This document shows positions 9,124-18,238 of a DNA stretch of 64,000 nucleotides, one piece after another. The position numbers were made by a program, and so were the translations under genes. How positions within the stretch are numbered: the stretch's first letter is position 1; each line of letters starts with the position of its first letter. A model generated the notes under the pieces. That model did no database searches. It saw only the letters and a list, made by a program, of their open reading frames with translations, and was not told the DNA's origin. Source of the DNA: Gammaproteobacteria bacterium UBA5078 (GTDB lineage: Bacteria > Pseudomonadota > Gammaproteobacteria > Pseudomonadales > Pseudohongiellaceae); NCBI GenBank assembly GCA_002416505.1, contig DIAM01000014.1, positions 108,638 through 172,637 of the forward strand, written 5' to 3'.

Positions 9124-11724
9124 GTGTTAGAAGCCTATCGTAAACATGTCACCGAACGAGCCGAACAAGGCATCGTGCCAAAGCCACTAGATGCAGAGCA
9201 AGTTGCCGCACTGGTAGAACTGGTGAAGAACCCACCAAAGGGTGAGGAAGAATTCATACTCGACCTGCTCTCCAATCGCGTACCCGCGGGTGTGGACGAG
9301 GCTGCCTATGTTAAGGCCGGCTTCCTCTCCGCGATCGCTAAGGGCGAGGCGAGCTCCCCCATCGTCGACAAAGAGATGGCTACGAAACTACTCGGCACCA
9401 TGCTTGGCGGCTATAACATCAGCACGCTGGTGGCTTTGCTCGATAATGAGACACTCGCCCCGCTAGCGGTTGAAGAGCTCTCTCATACCCTATTGATGTT
9501 CGATGCCTTCCACGACGTGGAAGAGCGCGCCAAGGCGGGCAATGTGCACGCCAAGAAACTGCTGCAGTCCTGGGCGGACGCGCAGTGGTTTACCAATAAG
9601 CCGGAACTGCCAAAGGTGCTCACGGTTACCGTCTATAAGGTGCCTGGCGAGACCAATACCGACGACCTGTCCCCCGCGCAAGACGCCTGGTCGCGCCCGG
9701 ACATCCCTCTGCACGCCCTAGCCATGTACAAGATGCCGCGCGAAGGCGTCACCAATGCCGCCGAGCAGATCGCCGAGCTTAAGAAGAAGGGCCACCCAGT
9801 TGCCTTAGTTGGCGATGTCATGGGCACCGGTTCCTCACGCAAGTCGGCCACCAACTCAGTGTTATGGAATATCGGCAACGACATCCCTCACATCCCCAAT
9901 AAGCGCGATGGCGGTGTGTGTATCGGCAGCAAGATCGCCCCTATCTTCTTCAACACGATGGAAGACGCTGGCGCCTTCCCGATCGAGGTAGACGTAGAGA
10001 AACTGAACACCGGCGACGTCGTCGACATCTACCCCTACGAGGGCAAGATCACCGTTCACGGCAGCGACGAAGTCCTTAACGAGTTCCAGCTCAAGACTGA
10101 GGTCCTGTTGGATGAGGTGCGCGCCGGCGGCCGCATTCCACTGATCATTGGTCGCGGCCTGACCGACAAGGCACGCGTTGCCTTGGGACTTGAGCCTACT
10201 AAATTGTTCCGCCTGCCCTTCAACGTCGAGGCCTCTAACAAGGGCTACACGCTAGCGCAGAAGATGGTCGGCAAGGCCTGTGGCGTCGCGGGCGTTCGCG
10301 CTGGCAGCTACTGCGAGCCGAAGATGACGACCGTGGGCTCTCAGGATACCACTGGGCCGATGACGCGCGACGAACTCAAAGACCTCGCCTGCCTAGGCTT
10401 CTCCGCAGACCTAGTGATGCAGTCCTTCTGTCACACGGCGGCCTATCCTAAGCCAGTCGACATCGAGACTCAGCACACCCTGCCCGACTTCATTCAGACA
10501 CGCGGCGGCGTTGCACTGCGTCCTGGCGACGGCATCATCCACTCTTGGCTGAACCGCATGCTGCTGCCCGACACGGTCGGCACCGGTGGCGACTCTCACA
10601 CCCGCTTCCCTATCGGCATCTCCTTCCCTGCCGGCTCTGGCCTAGTCGCCTTCGCCGCGGCCACAGGCGTGATTCCATTGGATATGCCCGAGTCCGTATT
10701 GGTACGCTTCAAGGGCGAGATGCAGCCTGGCATCACACTGCGTGATTTGGTGAACGCGATTCCCTACGCGGCCCTTAAGAGTGGCGACCTCACCGTGGCG
10801 AAGAAGGGCAAGAAGAACATCTTCTCCGGCCGCATCCTCGAGATCGAGGGTCTGCCAAATCTAAAAGTGGAGCAGGCATTCGAATTATCCGATGCCTCGG
10901 CCGAGCGTTCCGCAGGCGGCTGCACGATTCGCTTGAATAAAGAGCCGATCATCGAATACTTCAAGTCGAACATCACCCTACTGCGCTGGATGATCAGCGA
11001 AGGCTATGGCGATGCGCGCACACTAGAGCGCCGTGCGAAGGCGATGGAAGAGTGGCTGGAGAATCCAGAACTGCTCGAGCCGGATGCGGATGCGGAATAT
11101 CACAAGATCATCGAGATCGATCTGAACGAGATCAAAGAGCCTCTGCTAGCCTGTCCGAACGACCCAGACGATGTGAAGCCATTGTCCGAGGTTCAGGGCA
11201 CGAAGATTGATGAGGTGTTCATCGGTTCGTGCATGACCAACATCGGTCACTTCCGTGCGGCGAGTGAAGTCCTCAAGCAACTTACCGGTGTGATCCCTAC
11301 TCGTCTATGGGTTGCCCCTCCGACGAAGATGGACCAGCATCAGTTGATAGAGGAAGGCGTCTACAGCGTATTCGGCGTTGCTGGGGCACGCACGGAGATG
11401 CCGGGCTGTTCACTGTGTATGGGCAACCAGGCACGTGTGGCTCCAGAGTCGACTGTAGTCTCAACCTCGACGCGTAACTTCCCGAACCGTTTGGGCGAGG
11501 GTGCATTCGTGTACTTGGCCTCATCGGAACTAGCGGCGGTGGCAGCAGTACTGGGCCGCATCCCGACGATGGAAGAATACATGGTCTACATGAAGAACGT
11601 AGACACGATGTCAGACAACATCTATCGCTACTTGAACTTCAACGAGATCAAGTCCTACATGGAAGCGGCAGAGAATGCCAAAAACATTCCAGCCGTAAAC
11701 GTACGCGATGTCGCCATGGCGTAA
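9124..11724 (+). CDS. acnB: Aconitate hydratase B / 2-methylisocitrate dehydratase
   Basis: An 866-residue AcnB-type aconitase of the TCA cycle that interconverts citrate and isocitrate and can dehydrate 2-methylisocitrate in propionate breakdown. The N-terminal HEAT-like domain (MLEAYRKHV onwards), the swivel domain ([15 protein letters not shown]) and the catalytic domains appear in the AcnB order. [4Fe-4S] cysteines are visible at GSCMTNIGH and GCSLCMGNQ. The start is GTG at 9124 with GAGGGG six bases before it; the ATG overlapping it at 9122 is in a frame that stops at once. A strong terminator follows at 11743-11778. Confidence 0.97.
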   Translation: MLEAYRKHVTERAEQGIVPKPLDAEQVAALVELVKNPPKGEEEFILDLLSNRVPAGVDEAAYVKAGFLSAIAKGEASSPIVDKEMATKLLGTMLGGYNISTLVALLDNETLAPLAVEELSHTLLMFDAFHDVEERAKAGNVHAKKLLQSWADAQWFTNKPELPKVLTVTVYKVPGETNTDDLSPAQDAWSRPDIPLHALAMYKMPREGVTNAAEQIAELKKKGHPVALVGDVMGTGSSRKSATNSVLWNIGNDIPHIPNKRDGGVCIGSKIAPIFFNTMEDAGAFPIEVDVEKLNTGDVVDIYPYEGKITVHGSDEVLNEFQLKTEVLLDEVRAGGRIPLIIGRGLTDKARVALGLEPTKLFRLPFNVEASNKGYTLAQKMVGKACGVAGVRAGSYCEPKMTTVGSQDTTGPMTRDELKDLACLGFSADLVMQSFCHTAAYPKPVDIETQHTLPDFIQTRGGVALRPGDGIIHSWLNRMLLPDTVGTGGDSHTRFPIGISFPAGSGLVAFAAATGVIPLDMPESVLVRFKGEMQPGITLRDLVNAIPYAALKSGDLTVAKKGKKNIFSGRILEIEGLPNLKVEQAFELSDASAERSAGGCTIRLNKEPIIEYFKSNITLLRWMISEGYGDARTLERRAKAMEEWLENPELLEPDADAEYHKIIEIDLNEIKEPLLACPNDPDDVKPLSEVQGTKIDEVFIGSCMTNIGHFRAASEVLKQLTGVIPTRLWVAPPTKMDQHQLIEEGVYSVFGVAGARTEMPGCSLCMGNQARVAPESTVVSTSTRNFPNRLGEGAFVYLASSELAAVAAVLGRIPTMEEYMVYMKNVDTMSDNIYRYLNFNEIKSYMEAAENAKNIPAVNVRDVAMA

Positions 11725-11742
11725 GTAAGCAATATCAAAAAA

Positions 11743-11778
11743 GGCCAGCCCCTCACTCGAGTGGCTGGCCTTTTTTTT
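11743..11778 (+). terminator. Rho-independent terminator of acnB
   Basis: A perfect 8-bp stem GGCCAGCC / GGCTGGCC (11743-11750 and 11763-11770) with a 12-base loop is followed by eight T. An A-run on the other side makes it potentially bidirectional, though pepN ends 660 bp away. Confidence 0.92.
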
Positions 11779-11856
11779 GATTTCGGATTTTGTGGCTCTA
11801 ATTCAGTTTTAGTACTCCTTAGGTCGCCTTGAGCGCTGACTGGGCTTTGGGTTAGT

Positions 11857-11992
11857 GCTCCGTAGGCCGCGCTGGCTGCCGGGTATCTGGGTTCTGGAAC
11901 CGCCAAAGGACTCACATCCATGTGAAGGCTCGACGTGCGCCGTCCTGGCGCCCGACGTTCCTGAACCCAGACACCCGACATCCAGCGCTGAC
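11857..11992 (+). repeat. Structured repeat, copy 1 (cloverleaf-like, about 136 bp)
   Basis: This copy has 32-base imperfect inverted arms (11869-11900 and 11957-11988, 28 of 32 pairing by hand count). Between them are two internal hairpins: TCACA-TCCA-TGTGA and an 11-bp stem CGACGTGCGCC / GGCGCCCGACG with a GTCCT loop. A second copy lies 220 bp away in inverted orientation. Differences between the copies preserve pairing at several sites (see findings). A partial duplicate of its left flank (TAGTACTCCTTAGGTCGCC) lies at about 11810-11828. Short reading frames across it are by-products of the repeat. The element could be a REP/BIME-like sequence, a MITE or a structured RNA; it is not identified. 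Confidence 0.8.
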
Positions 11993-12213
11993 TTTTTGCT
12001 AATTTTTAGATTCACCACTAGCAGGCTTCCGCTTCACTCTGGACGGAATTGTGTCGACGTGGCACCTCAGCAAACAAAGAATCAGACTGACGCGTAAAGA
12101 AGCACAGAGATCGCTCTAAGTGCGCGAAGTGTAGAAACGACCAGTAAATAGTCGAACAGAAAATTGTTTCATACAAATTTCGACTAGGATCATCGAACAA
12201 GGACCCAGTGTTT

Positions 12214-12350
12214 CATCAGCGTTGGGTGTCGGGTGTCCGGGTTCAGGAACGTCGGGCGCCAGGACGGCGCACGTCGAGCCTGCACAGGGATGTGCGCTTT
12301 TTGGCGGTTCCAGAACACGGATACCCGGCGACCAGCGCGAGCTACGGAGC
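12214..12350 (-). repeat. Structured repeat, copy 2 (inverted relative to copy 1)
   Basis: Read on the minus strand this copy matches copy 1 along its length, with about 45 nearly identical bases over the central hairpin and right arm. Its arms (12219-12250 and 12307-12338) pair at 25 of 32 positions. The first hairpin has changed from TCACA/TGTGA to GCACA/TGTGC, keeping the stem. The bases between the copies (11993-12213) hold no recognisable gene. The pair lies between the 3' ends of acnB and pepN. Confidence 0.8.
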
Positions 12351-12437
12351 TCAAAATCCATTCGGCACTAAATCCACACTGCACAATATCCAAGCACCAG
12401 CGCGAACCAAATAACAATAAACAATGCTACCAGGCGC

Positions 12438-15143
12438 CTACTTCAGACTCTTGGCAACAACTTCGTAGACATCCTTGGAGAGTGTTTTCTCTTTGGCTAT
12501 GCGTTGGAGTTGTGCGCGCATTAGGGCTTGGCGCTTACTGTCGTATTTCTTCCAGCGCGTCAGTGGCGTTACTAGGCGCGACGCGATTTGCGGATTCAAC
12601 GCATTCAGCTGAATGATGCGATCGCCTAGGAACTCGTAGCCCGCGCCTGAGATATCGTGGAAGTGTAGTGCGTTCTGTCCGCAGAACGCCCCGATCAATG
12701 CCCGTACCTTGTTCGGATTCTTAACCGAGAACGCAGGATGCTGCATCAACGTCCGAACTCGCTCTAGCGCCCCCGGCAGTGTCGAAGTCGCCTGGATGCT
12801 GAACCACTGGTCTACCACTAGAGCCTCGTGTTGCCACTTATGGTAGAAGCTCGCTAGTGCCGATTCGCGTACCTCCTCCGCCTCCGGCATTGCGCAATTG
12901 ACTAGCAGGCGCAGCGCCGCACTCACATCGGTCATATTGTCTGCATTGTCGAACTGCTCCTGACACGCCTCCAACCAATGCGCGTTATGCGTGCGCATCA
13001 GATAACCCAGACAGGTGTTCTTCAATGCGCGTCGCGCAATGCCTGTTGCGTCGGCGCGATACGGCTCGGCTTTGTTGTTCAGGTCGTATAGTGTCGCGAA
13101 TTTGCTCGCTAGTGTTTTCCCCAGCACATCCGCCAAATGTTCACGTACCGCATGGATACCCGCCACATCGATCTCTTCGGCTAACTCGCTTAGGTAGGCC
13201 TCTGACGGCAATGCCAAGAGCTGCGCCACCATTTCTTTGTCTTGCTCCACTCCGGTGCGCATCTTCTCGACACACGACTCGAGCGTGGCCTCGAAGGCCG
13301 TGATGACGCGCTGATCGAGTACTAGGCTGCGGCCCGCCTGATAATCCCCCAGCATATCCGTCATGACGCCCACGGTGAGTAGCTGTGCCGCGTTCCAACG
13401 ATTGAATCCATCGCTGTCGTGAGTCATCAGGTAAATCAAGTCGTTGCGATCGTAATCGAAGCTGAGTTTGATGGGTGCGGAGAAGCCACGGAATAATGAG
13501 GGAACTGGCGCATCGGTGACGCCGATGAACACGAACTCTTCGCGCTGCTGGCTAATATTTAGCACGCGCTCGAGTGGGCCCCGCTCCGCCTCGCCCTGCA
13601 GGGTCAACGCAATCTCATGGCCTTTGCGATCTATTAAGCCCATGCGCATCGGGATGTGAAAGGGCTGCTTCACCGCCTGGTCCGGTGTGGCTGGGCAAGA
13701 CTGCTCGACTGACAGAGTATAGGTCTTGTTCTGCTCATCGTAGTTGCCACTGGCCTTAATCTTCGGCGTGCCCGCTTGCGAGTACCACAGGCGGAACTGC
13801 GTCAGGTCGACCCCACTCGCCTCCTCCATTGCCTTGACGAAATCTTCCGTGGTTACCGCCTGGCCATCGTGTCGGTCGAAGTACAGATCGCTGCCCTTGC
13901 GGAACGCTTGTGGACCGACGAGCTCTTGAATCATGCGCACTACCTCTGCCCCCTTCTCGTAGATAGTCAGGGTATAGAAGTTGGAGATCTCCATATAGGA
14001 GTCAGGACGCACAGAATGCGCCATCGGGCCTGCGTCCTCGGCAAACTGTGCGGTGCGCAGGAAGCTTACGTCGTCGATACGCTTGACCGTGCGCGAGCCC
14101 ATGTCGGAGGAGAATTCGCAGTCACGGAACACCGTGAAGCCTTCCTTCAGGCTCAACTGAAACCAGTCGCGACAGGTGACGCGGTTGCCCGACCAGTTGT
14201 GGAAATACTCGTGAGCCACAACGCCCTCGACGCGCTGGAATCCGGCATCGGTAGTCGTTGCAGGATTGGCGAGGACGCAGGAGGTATTGAAGATATTCAG
14301 CCCCTTGTTCTCCATCGCGCCCATATTGAAATCGTCGACCGCCACGATCATGAAGATATCCAGGTCGTATTCGCGACCGAACACCTTCTCGTCCCAGGCC
14401 ATCGCGTTCTTGAGCGACTCCATGGCGTGTGCGCACTTGTCCCGATCCTTGCTCTCGACGAAGATCTGCAAGACGATCTCGCGACCACTGCAGGTCTTGA
14501 AATGATCTTCCACACAAACTAGATCGCCGGCAACCAATGCGAAGAGGTAGCAGGGTTTGCGGAACGGGTCTTCCCACTTAACGAAGTGGCGACCGCCCTC
14601 CTCCTTGCCGCGCTCTATGGCATTGCCATTGGAGAGTAGCAGCGGATAGCGCGCCTCGTCGGCAACCACACAGGTGGTGAACTTGGACATCACATCGGGG
14701 CGATCGAGATAATAGGTGATCTTGCGGAAGCCCTCGGCCTCACACTGCGTGCAGAACATCTTCTTAGACTTGTATAAGCCTTCGAGGCTGGTGTTGTCCT
14801 GCGGCTTAATCTGCGTAACACATTCCAGAATAAACGCCGCGCCATTGTCATCCACTGCCTTTGGCAACTTGTCAATGGTGAGGGTATCGTCGTCGACCCT
14901 ATAGGCATCGGCGCCCAAAATGTGCCCGTCGATCATCACACTCTCCAACAGCATCTCCTGCCCATCCAGAACCAGAGGCACATTGGCATGCTCGGCGTAG
15001 AGCGGATTGCGGCGCATGGTGAGGCGCGAGCGCACCCGCGTGAGCTCTTCGTCGAGCTCGAAGCGTAGCTGCGTATCATCGATCAAGAAGGCCGGAGCCT
15101 GATAGTCTTTTAGGAAAATCGTCTTAGGTTGCGCGTCTCTCAT
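12438..15143 (-). CDS. pepN: Aminopeptidase N
   Basis: A 901-residue M1-family zinc aminopeptidase that removes N-terminal residues from peptides in the cytoplasm. The exopeptidase motif GAMEN and the zinc site HEYFHNW with the second glutamate in LKEGFTVFRD lie between about residues 265 and 335. The C-terminal helical domain extends to the end (ERVRTLMQHPAFSVKNPNKV and so on), as in the E. coli-type PepN; length is close to that enzyme. The DUF2797 gene lies 14 bases upstream on the same strand, so the two may be cotranscribed. Its 3' end faces acnB across the repeat pair. Confidence 0.96.
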   Translation of the reverse strand: MRDAQPKTIFLKDYQAPAFLIDDTQLRFELDEELTRVRSRLTMRRNPLYAEHANVPLVLDGQEMLLESVMIDGHILGADAYRVDDDTLTIDKLPKAVDDNGAAFILECVTQIKPQDNTSLEGLYKSKKMFCTQCEAEGFRKITYYLDRPDVMSKFTTCVVADEARYPLLLSNGNAIERGKEEGGRHFVKWEDPFRKPCYLFALVAGDLVCVEDHFKTCSGREIVLQIFVESKDRDKCAHAMESLKNAMAWDEKVFGREYDLDIFMIVAVDDFNMGAMENKGLNIFNTSCVLANPATTTDAGFQRVEGVVAHEYFHNWSGNRVTCRDWFQLSLKEGFTVFRDCEFSSDMGSRTVKRIDDVSFLRTAQFAEDAGPMAHSVRPDSYMEISNFYTLTIYEKGAEVVRMIQELVGPQAFRKGSDLYFDRHDGQAVTTEDFVKAMEEASGVDLTQFRLWYSQAGTPKIKASGNYDEQNKTYTLSVEQSCPATPDQAVKQPFHIPMRMGLIDRKGHEIALTLQGEAERGPLERVLNISQQREEFVFIGVTDAPVPSLFRGFSAPIKLSFDYDRNDLIYLMTHDSDGFNRWNAAQLLTVGVMTDMLGDYQAGRSLVLDQRVITAFEATLESCVEKMRTGVEQDKEMVAQLLALPSEAYLSELAEEIDVAGIHAVREHLADVLGKTLASKFATLYDLNNKAEPYRADATGIARRALKNTCLGYLMRTHNAHWLEACQEQFDNADNMTDVSAALRLLVNCAMPEAEEVRESALASFYHKWQHEALVVDQWFSIQATSTLPGALERVRTLMQHPAFSVKNPNKVRALIGAFCGQNALHFHDISGAGYEFLGDRIIQLNALNPQIASRLVTPLTRWKKYDSKRQALMRAQLQRIAKEKTLSKDVYEVVAKSLK

Positions 15144-15157
15144 AATAGTGTCATCGA

Positions 15158-15988
15158 TTAGGAAGTGAAGATTTCGAGGTTATAGCCGGCGAAGCGGCGC
15201 ATATTAATAACCCCAGTGTCGAAAATTAAGTACTGTCCCTTTATGCCTATTAGAGTGCCTTCCACATTAGCGTCTTTGTCGAAATTGAAGGAGCTGATCT
15301 TCTCCGGATACTCCAGTACAGGGTAATCGATCTGCACGGCATCGATGCCAGAGAGCACGCTGATGGCGTGGAAGCCAAAGCGCTGCACTAAGTCGTCGAT
15401 ATCCTTCTGGCACTCTGCCACAAGGCGATCGCGTTCGGCGTGCAGATCGGTGTGATGATCGCCGCCCTTGAGCATGTCGCGCCAATTAGTCTTGTCCGCC
15501 ACGTGTTGCTTGAACAACACCTCGAGGCTGCCCGATTGCAGGCGGGTGCGCACACGCACAATCGCTAGGGCCTGCACGGCACCCTGATCTATCCAGCGAG
15601 TCGGAATCTGCGTGGCCCGGGTGATGCCCACTTTTACCCCGGAGGAGTTGGCCAGATACACGATATGATCCTGCATGCAGTACTTCTCGCCCCACTCCGG
15701 CTCTCTGCAGGTGCCCATATCGAAATGGCATTTCTCCGGGTGAATAATGCAGGAGTCGCATTGCGCCAAGCGCTGGAAGCAAGGGTAGCAATAGCCTTGG
15801 TTGAAACTCTTGTTGCTATTGCGGCCACAATGCACGCAATTGATCTGGCCAGTAAAATGCATCTTGAGTGGAGAGCCCAACAAAGGGTTCATCGCCACAC
15901 TTTCCTCGCCTATCGGCAGGGCATAGTGCACGGGTGTTTCGAGGCGGGAGGTCATCTTGCGGATCGGGCCGCGTGCTACGCAATTCAC
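15158..15988 (-). CDS. DUF2797 domain-containing protein
   Basis: A 276-residue protein matching DUF2797. Two cysteine pairs form a zinc-ribbon-like N-terminal part (INCVHCGR ... GYCYPCF, then CDSCIIHPEKC), followed by the conserved VKVGITRATQIPTRWIDQGA, which resembles a GIY-YIG-like region. The function is not established. The frame opens with TTG at 16012, but AGAAGGA stands 9 bases before a GTG at 15988, and an ATG exists at 15955. GTG is the best-supported start. The YeaC-like gene ends at 16009, so the pair is closely coupled. Confidence 0.8.
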   Translation of the reverse strand: MNCVARGPIRKMTSRLETPVHYALPIGEESVAMNPLLGSPLKMHFTGQINCVHCGRNSNKSFNQGYCYPCFQRLAQCDSCIIHPEKCHFDMGTCREPEWGEKYCMQDHIVYLANSSGVKVGITRATQIPTRWIDQGAVQALAIVRVRTRLQSGSLEVLFKQHVADKTNWRDMLKGGDHHTDLHAERDRLVAECQKDIDDLVQRFGFHAISVLSGIDAVQIDYPVLEYPEKISSFNFDKDANVEGTLIGIKGQYLIFDTGVINMRRFAGYNLEIFTS

Positions 15989-16008
15989 GTTGATAGGTCC
16001 TTCTATGA

Positions 16009-16329
16009 TCAATGGGTGCTGTGCTTACCGGGGTCTATCCAAGTGATGGGCGCGGGTTCGCTCGCGCAGCTACCACCCTGCTCATGGTGATGGCCAGGGC
16101 CTTGCCCGCCCTGTAATCCACTCTTGTCGATATAACCGACGCGCTGCTCTGCGCTGATGTTACGTGCCTCATAGGCAATGACGGCCTGCAGGCAATACTC
16201 CACCTGCTCCTTACTCAATCTGTCGCCGTTCGCCCAGCGCCCTGTCTCTACCGCCGTCTTCATGTTCTCGTGAATCTCCGGCGTAATGCTCTCGATCAGG
16301 GCTTGGAAGGAGTCTGCTTTCTCTGTCAT
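16009..16329 (-). CDS. yeaC: YeaC-like DUF1315 protein
   Basis: A 106-residue protein. The N-terminal about 75 residues fit the YeaC/DUF1315 pattern (F-x-x-L-I-x-x-I-T-P-E-I and then TGRWANGDRLSKEQVEYCLQ), a small helical domain of unknown function. The tail is glycine/histidine-rich (GGQGPGHHHEQGG) and may bind metal. It sits just upstream of the DUF2797 gene on the minus strand, in an apparent operon continuing to pepN. Confidence 0.8.
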   Translation of the reverse strand: MTEKADSFQALIESITPEIHENMKTAVETGRWANGDRLSKEQVEYCLQAVIAYEARNISAEQRVGYIDKSGLQGGQGPGHHHEQGGSCASEPAPITWIDPGKHSTH

Positions 16330-16365
16330 AAATTCTCTGTCATAAATAGACTATTGCGATAGTTA

Positions 16366-17256
16366 TTAGCGCTGGCGTAGTTTGAAGATAGCGGCGCTGA
16401 ACACCCCCGCGATGATACCAGCGATTAAGCCCCCGGTATGCGCGGCGCTGGCTATCCACGACCCGGCGAACAACTCCATAAGCACTAACGCCACCAACAG
16501 AAAGCCGATCATCGCCGGGGGCAGACGCAGGCGCCCGCTTGGCAGTAATAACTGCCACATCCAGATATAGCCTAGCAGGCCATAGACGACGCCGGAGAGC
16601 CCCCCGAAATTAGCCGTCTGGCTCCACAAATATTGCGCCGCGTTAGCGAAGAAGGCGATGAACACGACCACCCCCAGATAGAGCAGGCTCGACTGAGAGC
16701 GTTCGATCATGCGCCCGAAATGCCATATCCACAGGGAGTTGAACACGAGGTGGATAGCACCAAAATGCAATAAGGCCGGAGTGAGTGTTCGCAACAGCGC
16801 GTCCAGCGAGTTGATCTGGCTAAATATCTGCCCTAAACCCGCCAGCAGGCCGTCCTGAGCGAGGACGAAACTGGGGTAGAACAAGCCCGAAATCGGGCGC
16901 AGGTCGCTGCCAAGGCTGCTTACTGCGGCGACTACTAGGGAGCCGAGAATCAACAACATGGTCACGGGTGCCTGCAAGAAGGCATTGGCCACGTCCGTAA
17001 ACATCTTCATCAGCGGGAAATAACTGCTCAGAGAGCCGCTTTGCTGCGGGCCTCGCTCCGCCAACAGGCCCTGTTCGCGCAATTCCTGCCAGCGACTCAG
17101 CGCCTGGGCGACCGTGTCAGCTTCGGCCTGTGTGGCCACCCAAATGACTTGCGAGCCGGACTCTTCATTGACCCGGAACCGAATCCCGTGCTCGGCGATC
17201 GCCCCCAGCAAGCTGCGCAGATCGATGTCGGCATCCAGTACGGCGGCCCTAATCAT
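16366..17256 (-). CDS. Rhomboid-family intramembrane serine protease
   Basis: A 296-residue GlpG-like protein. The N-terminal about 60 residues form a soluble domain (NRho-like, with ESGSQVIWVATQAEADTVAQ), followed by six hydrophobic segments. The catalytic serine is in GLSGVVYGLLGY (GxSG motif) and the catalytic histidine in SAAHTGGLIAG near the C-terminus. HFGAIHLVFNSLWIWHFG matches the conserved loop region. It cleaves transmembrane segments of unknown substrates in the inner membrane. Its start overlaps the end of nadK by 8 bases, so the two are coupled. Confidence 0.92.
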   Translation of the reverse strand: MIRAAVLDADIDLRSLLGAIAEHGIRFRVNEESGSQVIWVATQAEADTVAQALSRWQELREQGLLAERGPQQSGSLSSYFPLMKMFTDVANAFLQAPVTMLLILGSLVVAAVSSLGSDLRPISGLFYPSFVLAQDGLLAGLGQIFSQINSLDALLRTLTPALLHFGAIHLVFNSLWIWHFGRMIERSQSSLLYLGVVVFIAFFANAAQYLWSQTANFGGLSGVVYGLLGYIWMWQLLLPSGRLRLPPAMIGFLLVALVLMELFAGSWIASAAHTGGLIAGIIAGVFSAAIFKLRQR

Positions 17257-18139
17257 CCGCGCGCCCCAGCCGGTTACCCCAGCCTAATTTGCTGCGGCAA
17301 GTCTGATAAAAATTGTGGTCGAGCGGGTGAATCAAACGTAATGCTCCCGGTTTCTTGCGTACGATCAATTCGTCCCCTGGGTGGGCGGCAAAGCCCGTCG
17401 CCCCGTCGCAGCCAACTTGTGGAATGATCGAGCGTTGCTTGCCAACGACCACGCGCACGGTGCTATCGGCATCGATTACCAGGGGGCGGCTACTTAGAGA
17501 ATGGGGATACATCGGCACTAGTACAAGGGCATTCAGGCTAGGGTGCATGATTGGGCCACCCGCGGAGAGTGAATACGCCGTGGAACCGGTCGGGGTGGCG
17601 ACAATCAGGCCATCGGACTGCTGGCTGTACACAAACTGATCGTTGATAAAGAGCTCGAACTCGATCATGCGGGCCGAGGTGCCGGGGTGCAGCACTACAT
17701 CGTTGAGGGCGCTGGCCGAATTGATGATCTCGCCATTACGACGCAGTTCACACTCGATCAGGAAGCGGTTCTCGACGGTGTATTTGCCTGCAAAGATATC
17801 GCCTAAGCGCGCATCGATCTCTTCGGGCAGGATATCCGTCAAGAAGCCCAGACGGCCCCTATTGACCCCGAGCACCGGCACATCGTGATGGGACAGCATC
17901 TGCGCCACACCCAGCATGCTGCCGTCACCGCCGACCACGATCACGAGATCGCACTGCGCCGCTAGATGATCGCGATCCATCAGCTCGAACTCGGTGCCTT
18001 TGAGTAATTCGCCACTCAATTCGTCCACTATGACCTTGAGGCCGCGGCTCTTGAGTACCTCACCGAGGCTGCGCAGTGAATCCACCACGCCCGAATGACC
18101 GGGACGCCCAATTAGACCTATGCGCTTGAATGCCGACAT
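17249..18139 (-). CDS. nadK: NAD kinase
   Basis: A 296-residue ATP-NAD kinase that makes NADP. The motif GGDGSMLG lies near residue 71, the N-D motif in ALNDVVLH, and the glycine-rich TPTGSTAYSLSAGGP further on. Length is standard. It is the first gene of a pair with the rhomboid protease. A candidate promoter lies about 75 bases upstream. Confidence 0.96.
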   Translation of the reverse strand: MSAFKRIGLIGRPGHSGVVDSLRSLGEVLKSRGLKVIVDELSGELLKGTEFELMDRDHLAAQCDLVIVVGGDGSMLGVAQMLSHHDVPVLGVNRGRLGFLTDILPEEIDARLGDIFAGKYTVENRFLIECELRRNGEIINSASALNDVVLHPGTSARMIEFELFINDQFVYSQQSDGLIVATPTGSTAYSLSAGGPIMHPSLNALVLVPMYPHSLSSRPLVIDADSTVRVVVGKQRSIIPQVGCDGATGFAAHPGDELIVRKKPGALRLIHPLDHNFYQTCRSKLGWGNRLGRADD

Positions 18140-18210
18140 AAAATGCTCTGTGCAGGTGCGAAGATGTGCGCCCGCGTAAAATCAGCACGGGCTCCTTAAA
18201 TTCAGGCCGC

Positions 18211-18238
18211 AGTATAGCAGAGAGCACAGGGGAAAAAC
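18211..18238 (-). promoter_or_regulatory. Candidate nadK promoter
   Basis: On the minus strand TATACT (18216-18211) is preceded after 16 bases by GTTTTT (18238-18233). The -10 is good, the -35 is poor and abuts the stop codon of the upstream protease gene. Confidence 0.4.

Noticed and set aside
11655..12616. Several 68-127-codon frames between acnB and pepN
   Set aside because: They read through the two structured repeats in different frames (recurring strings such as ERRAPGRR) and are explained by the repeat, not by coding.
13776..14522. 248-codon plus-strand frame
   Set aside because: Antisense to the conserved catalytic part of pepN; high-GC codon structure of pepN keeps this frame open.
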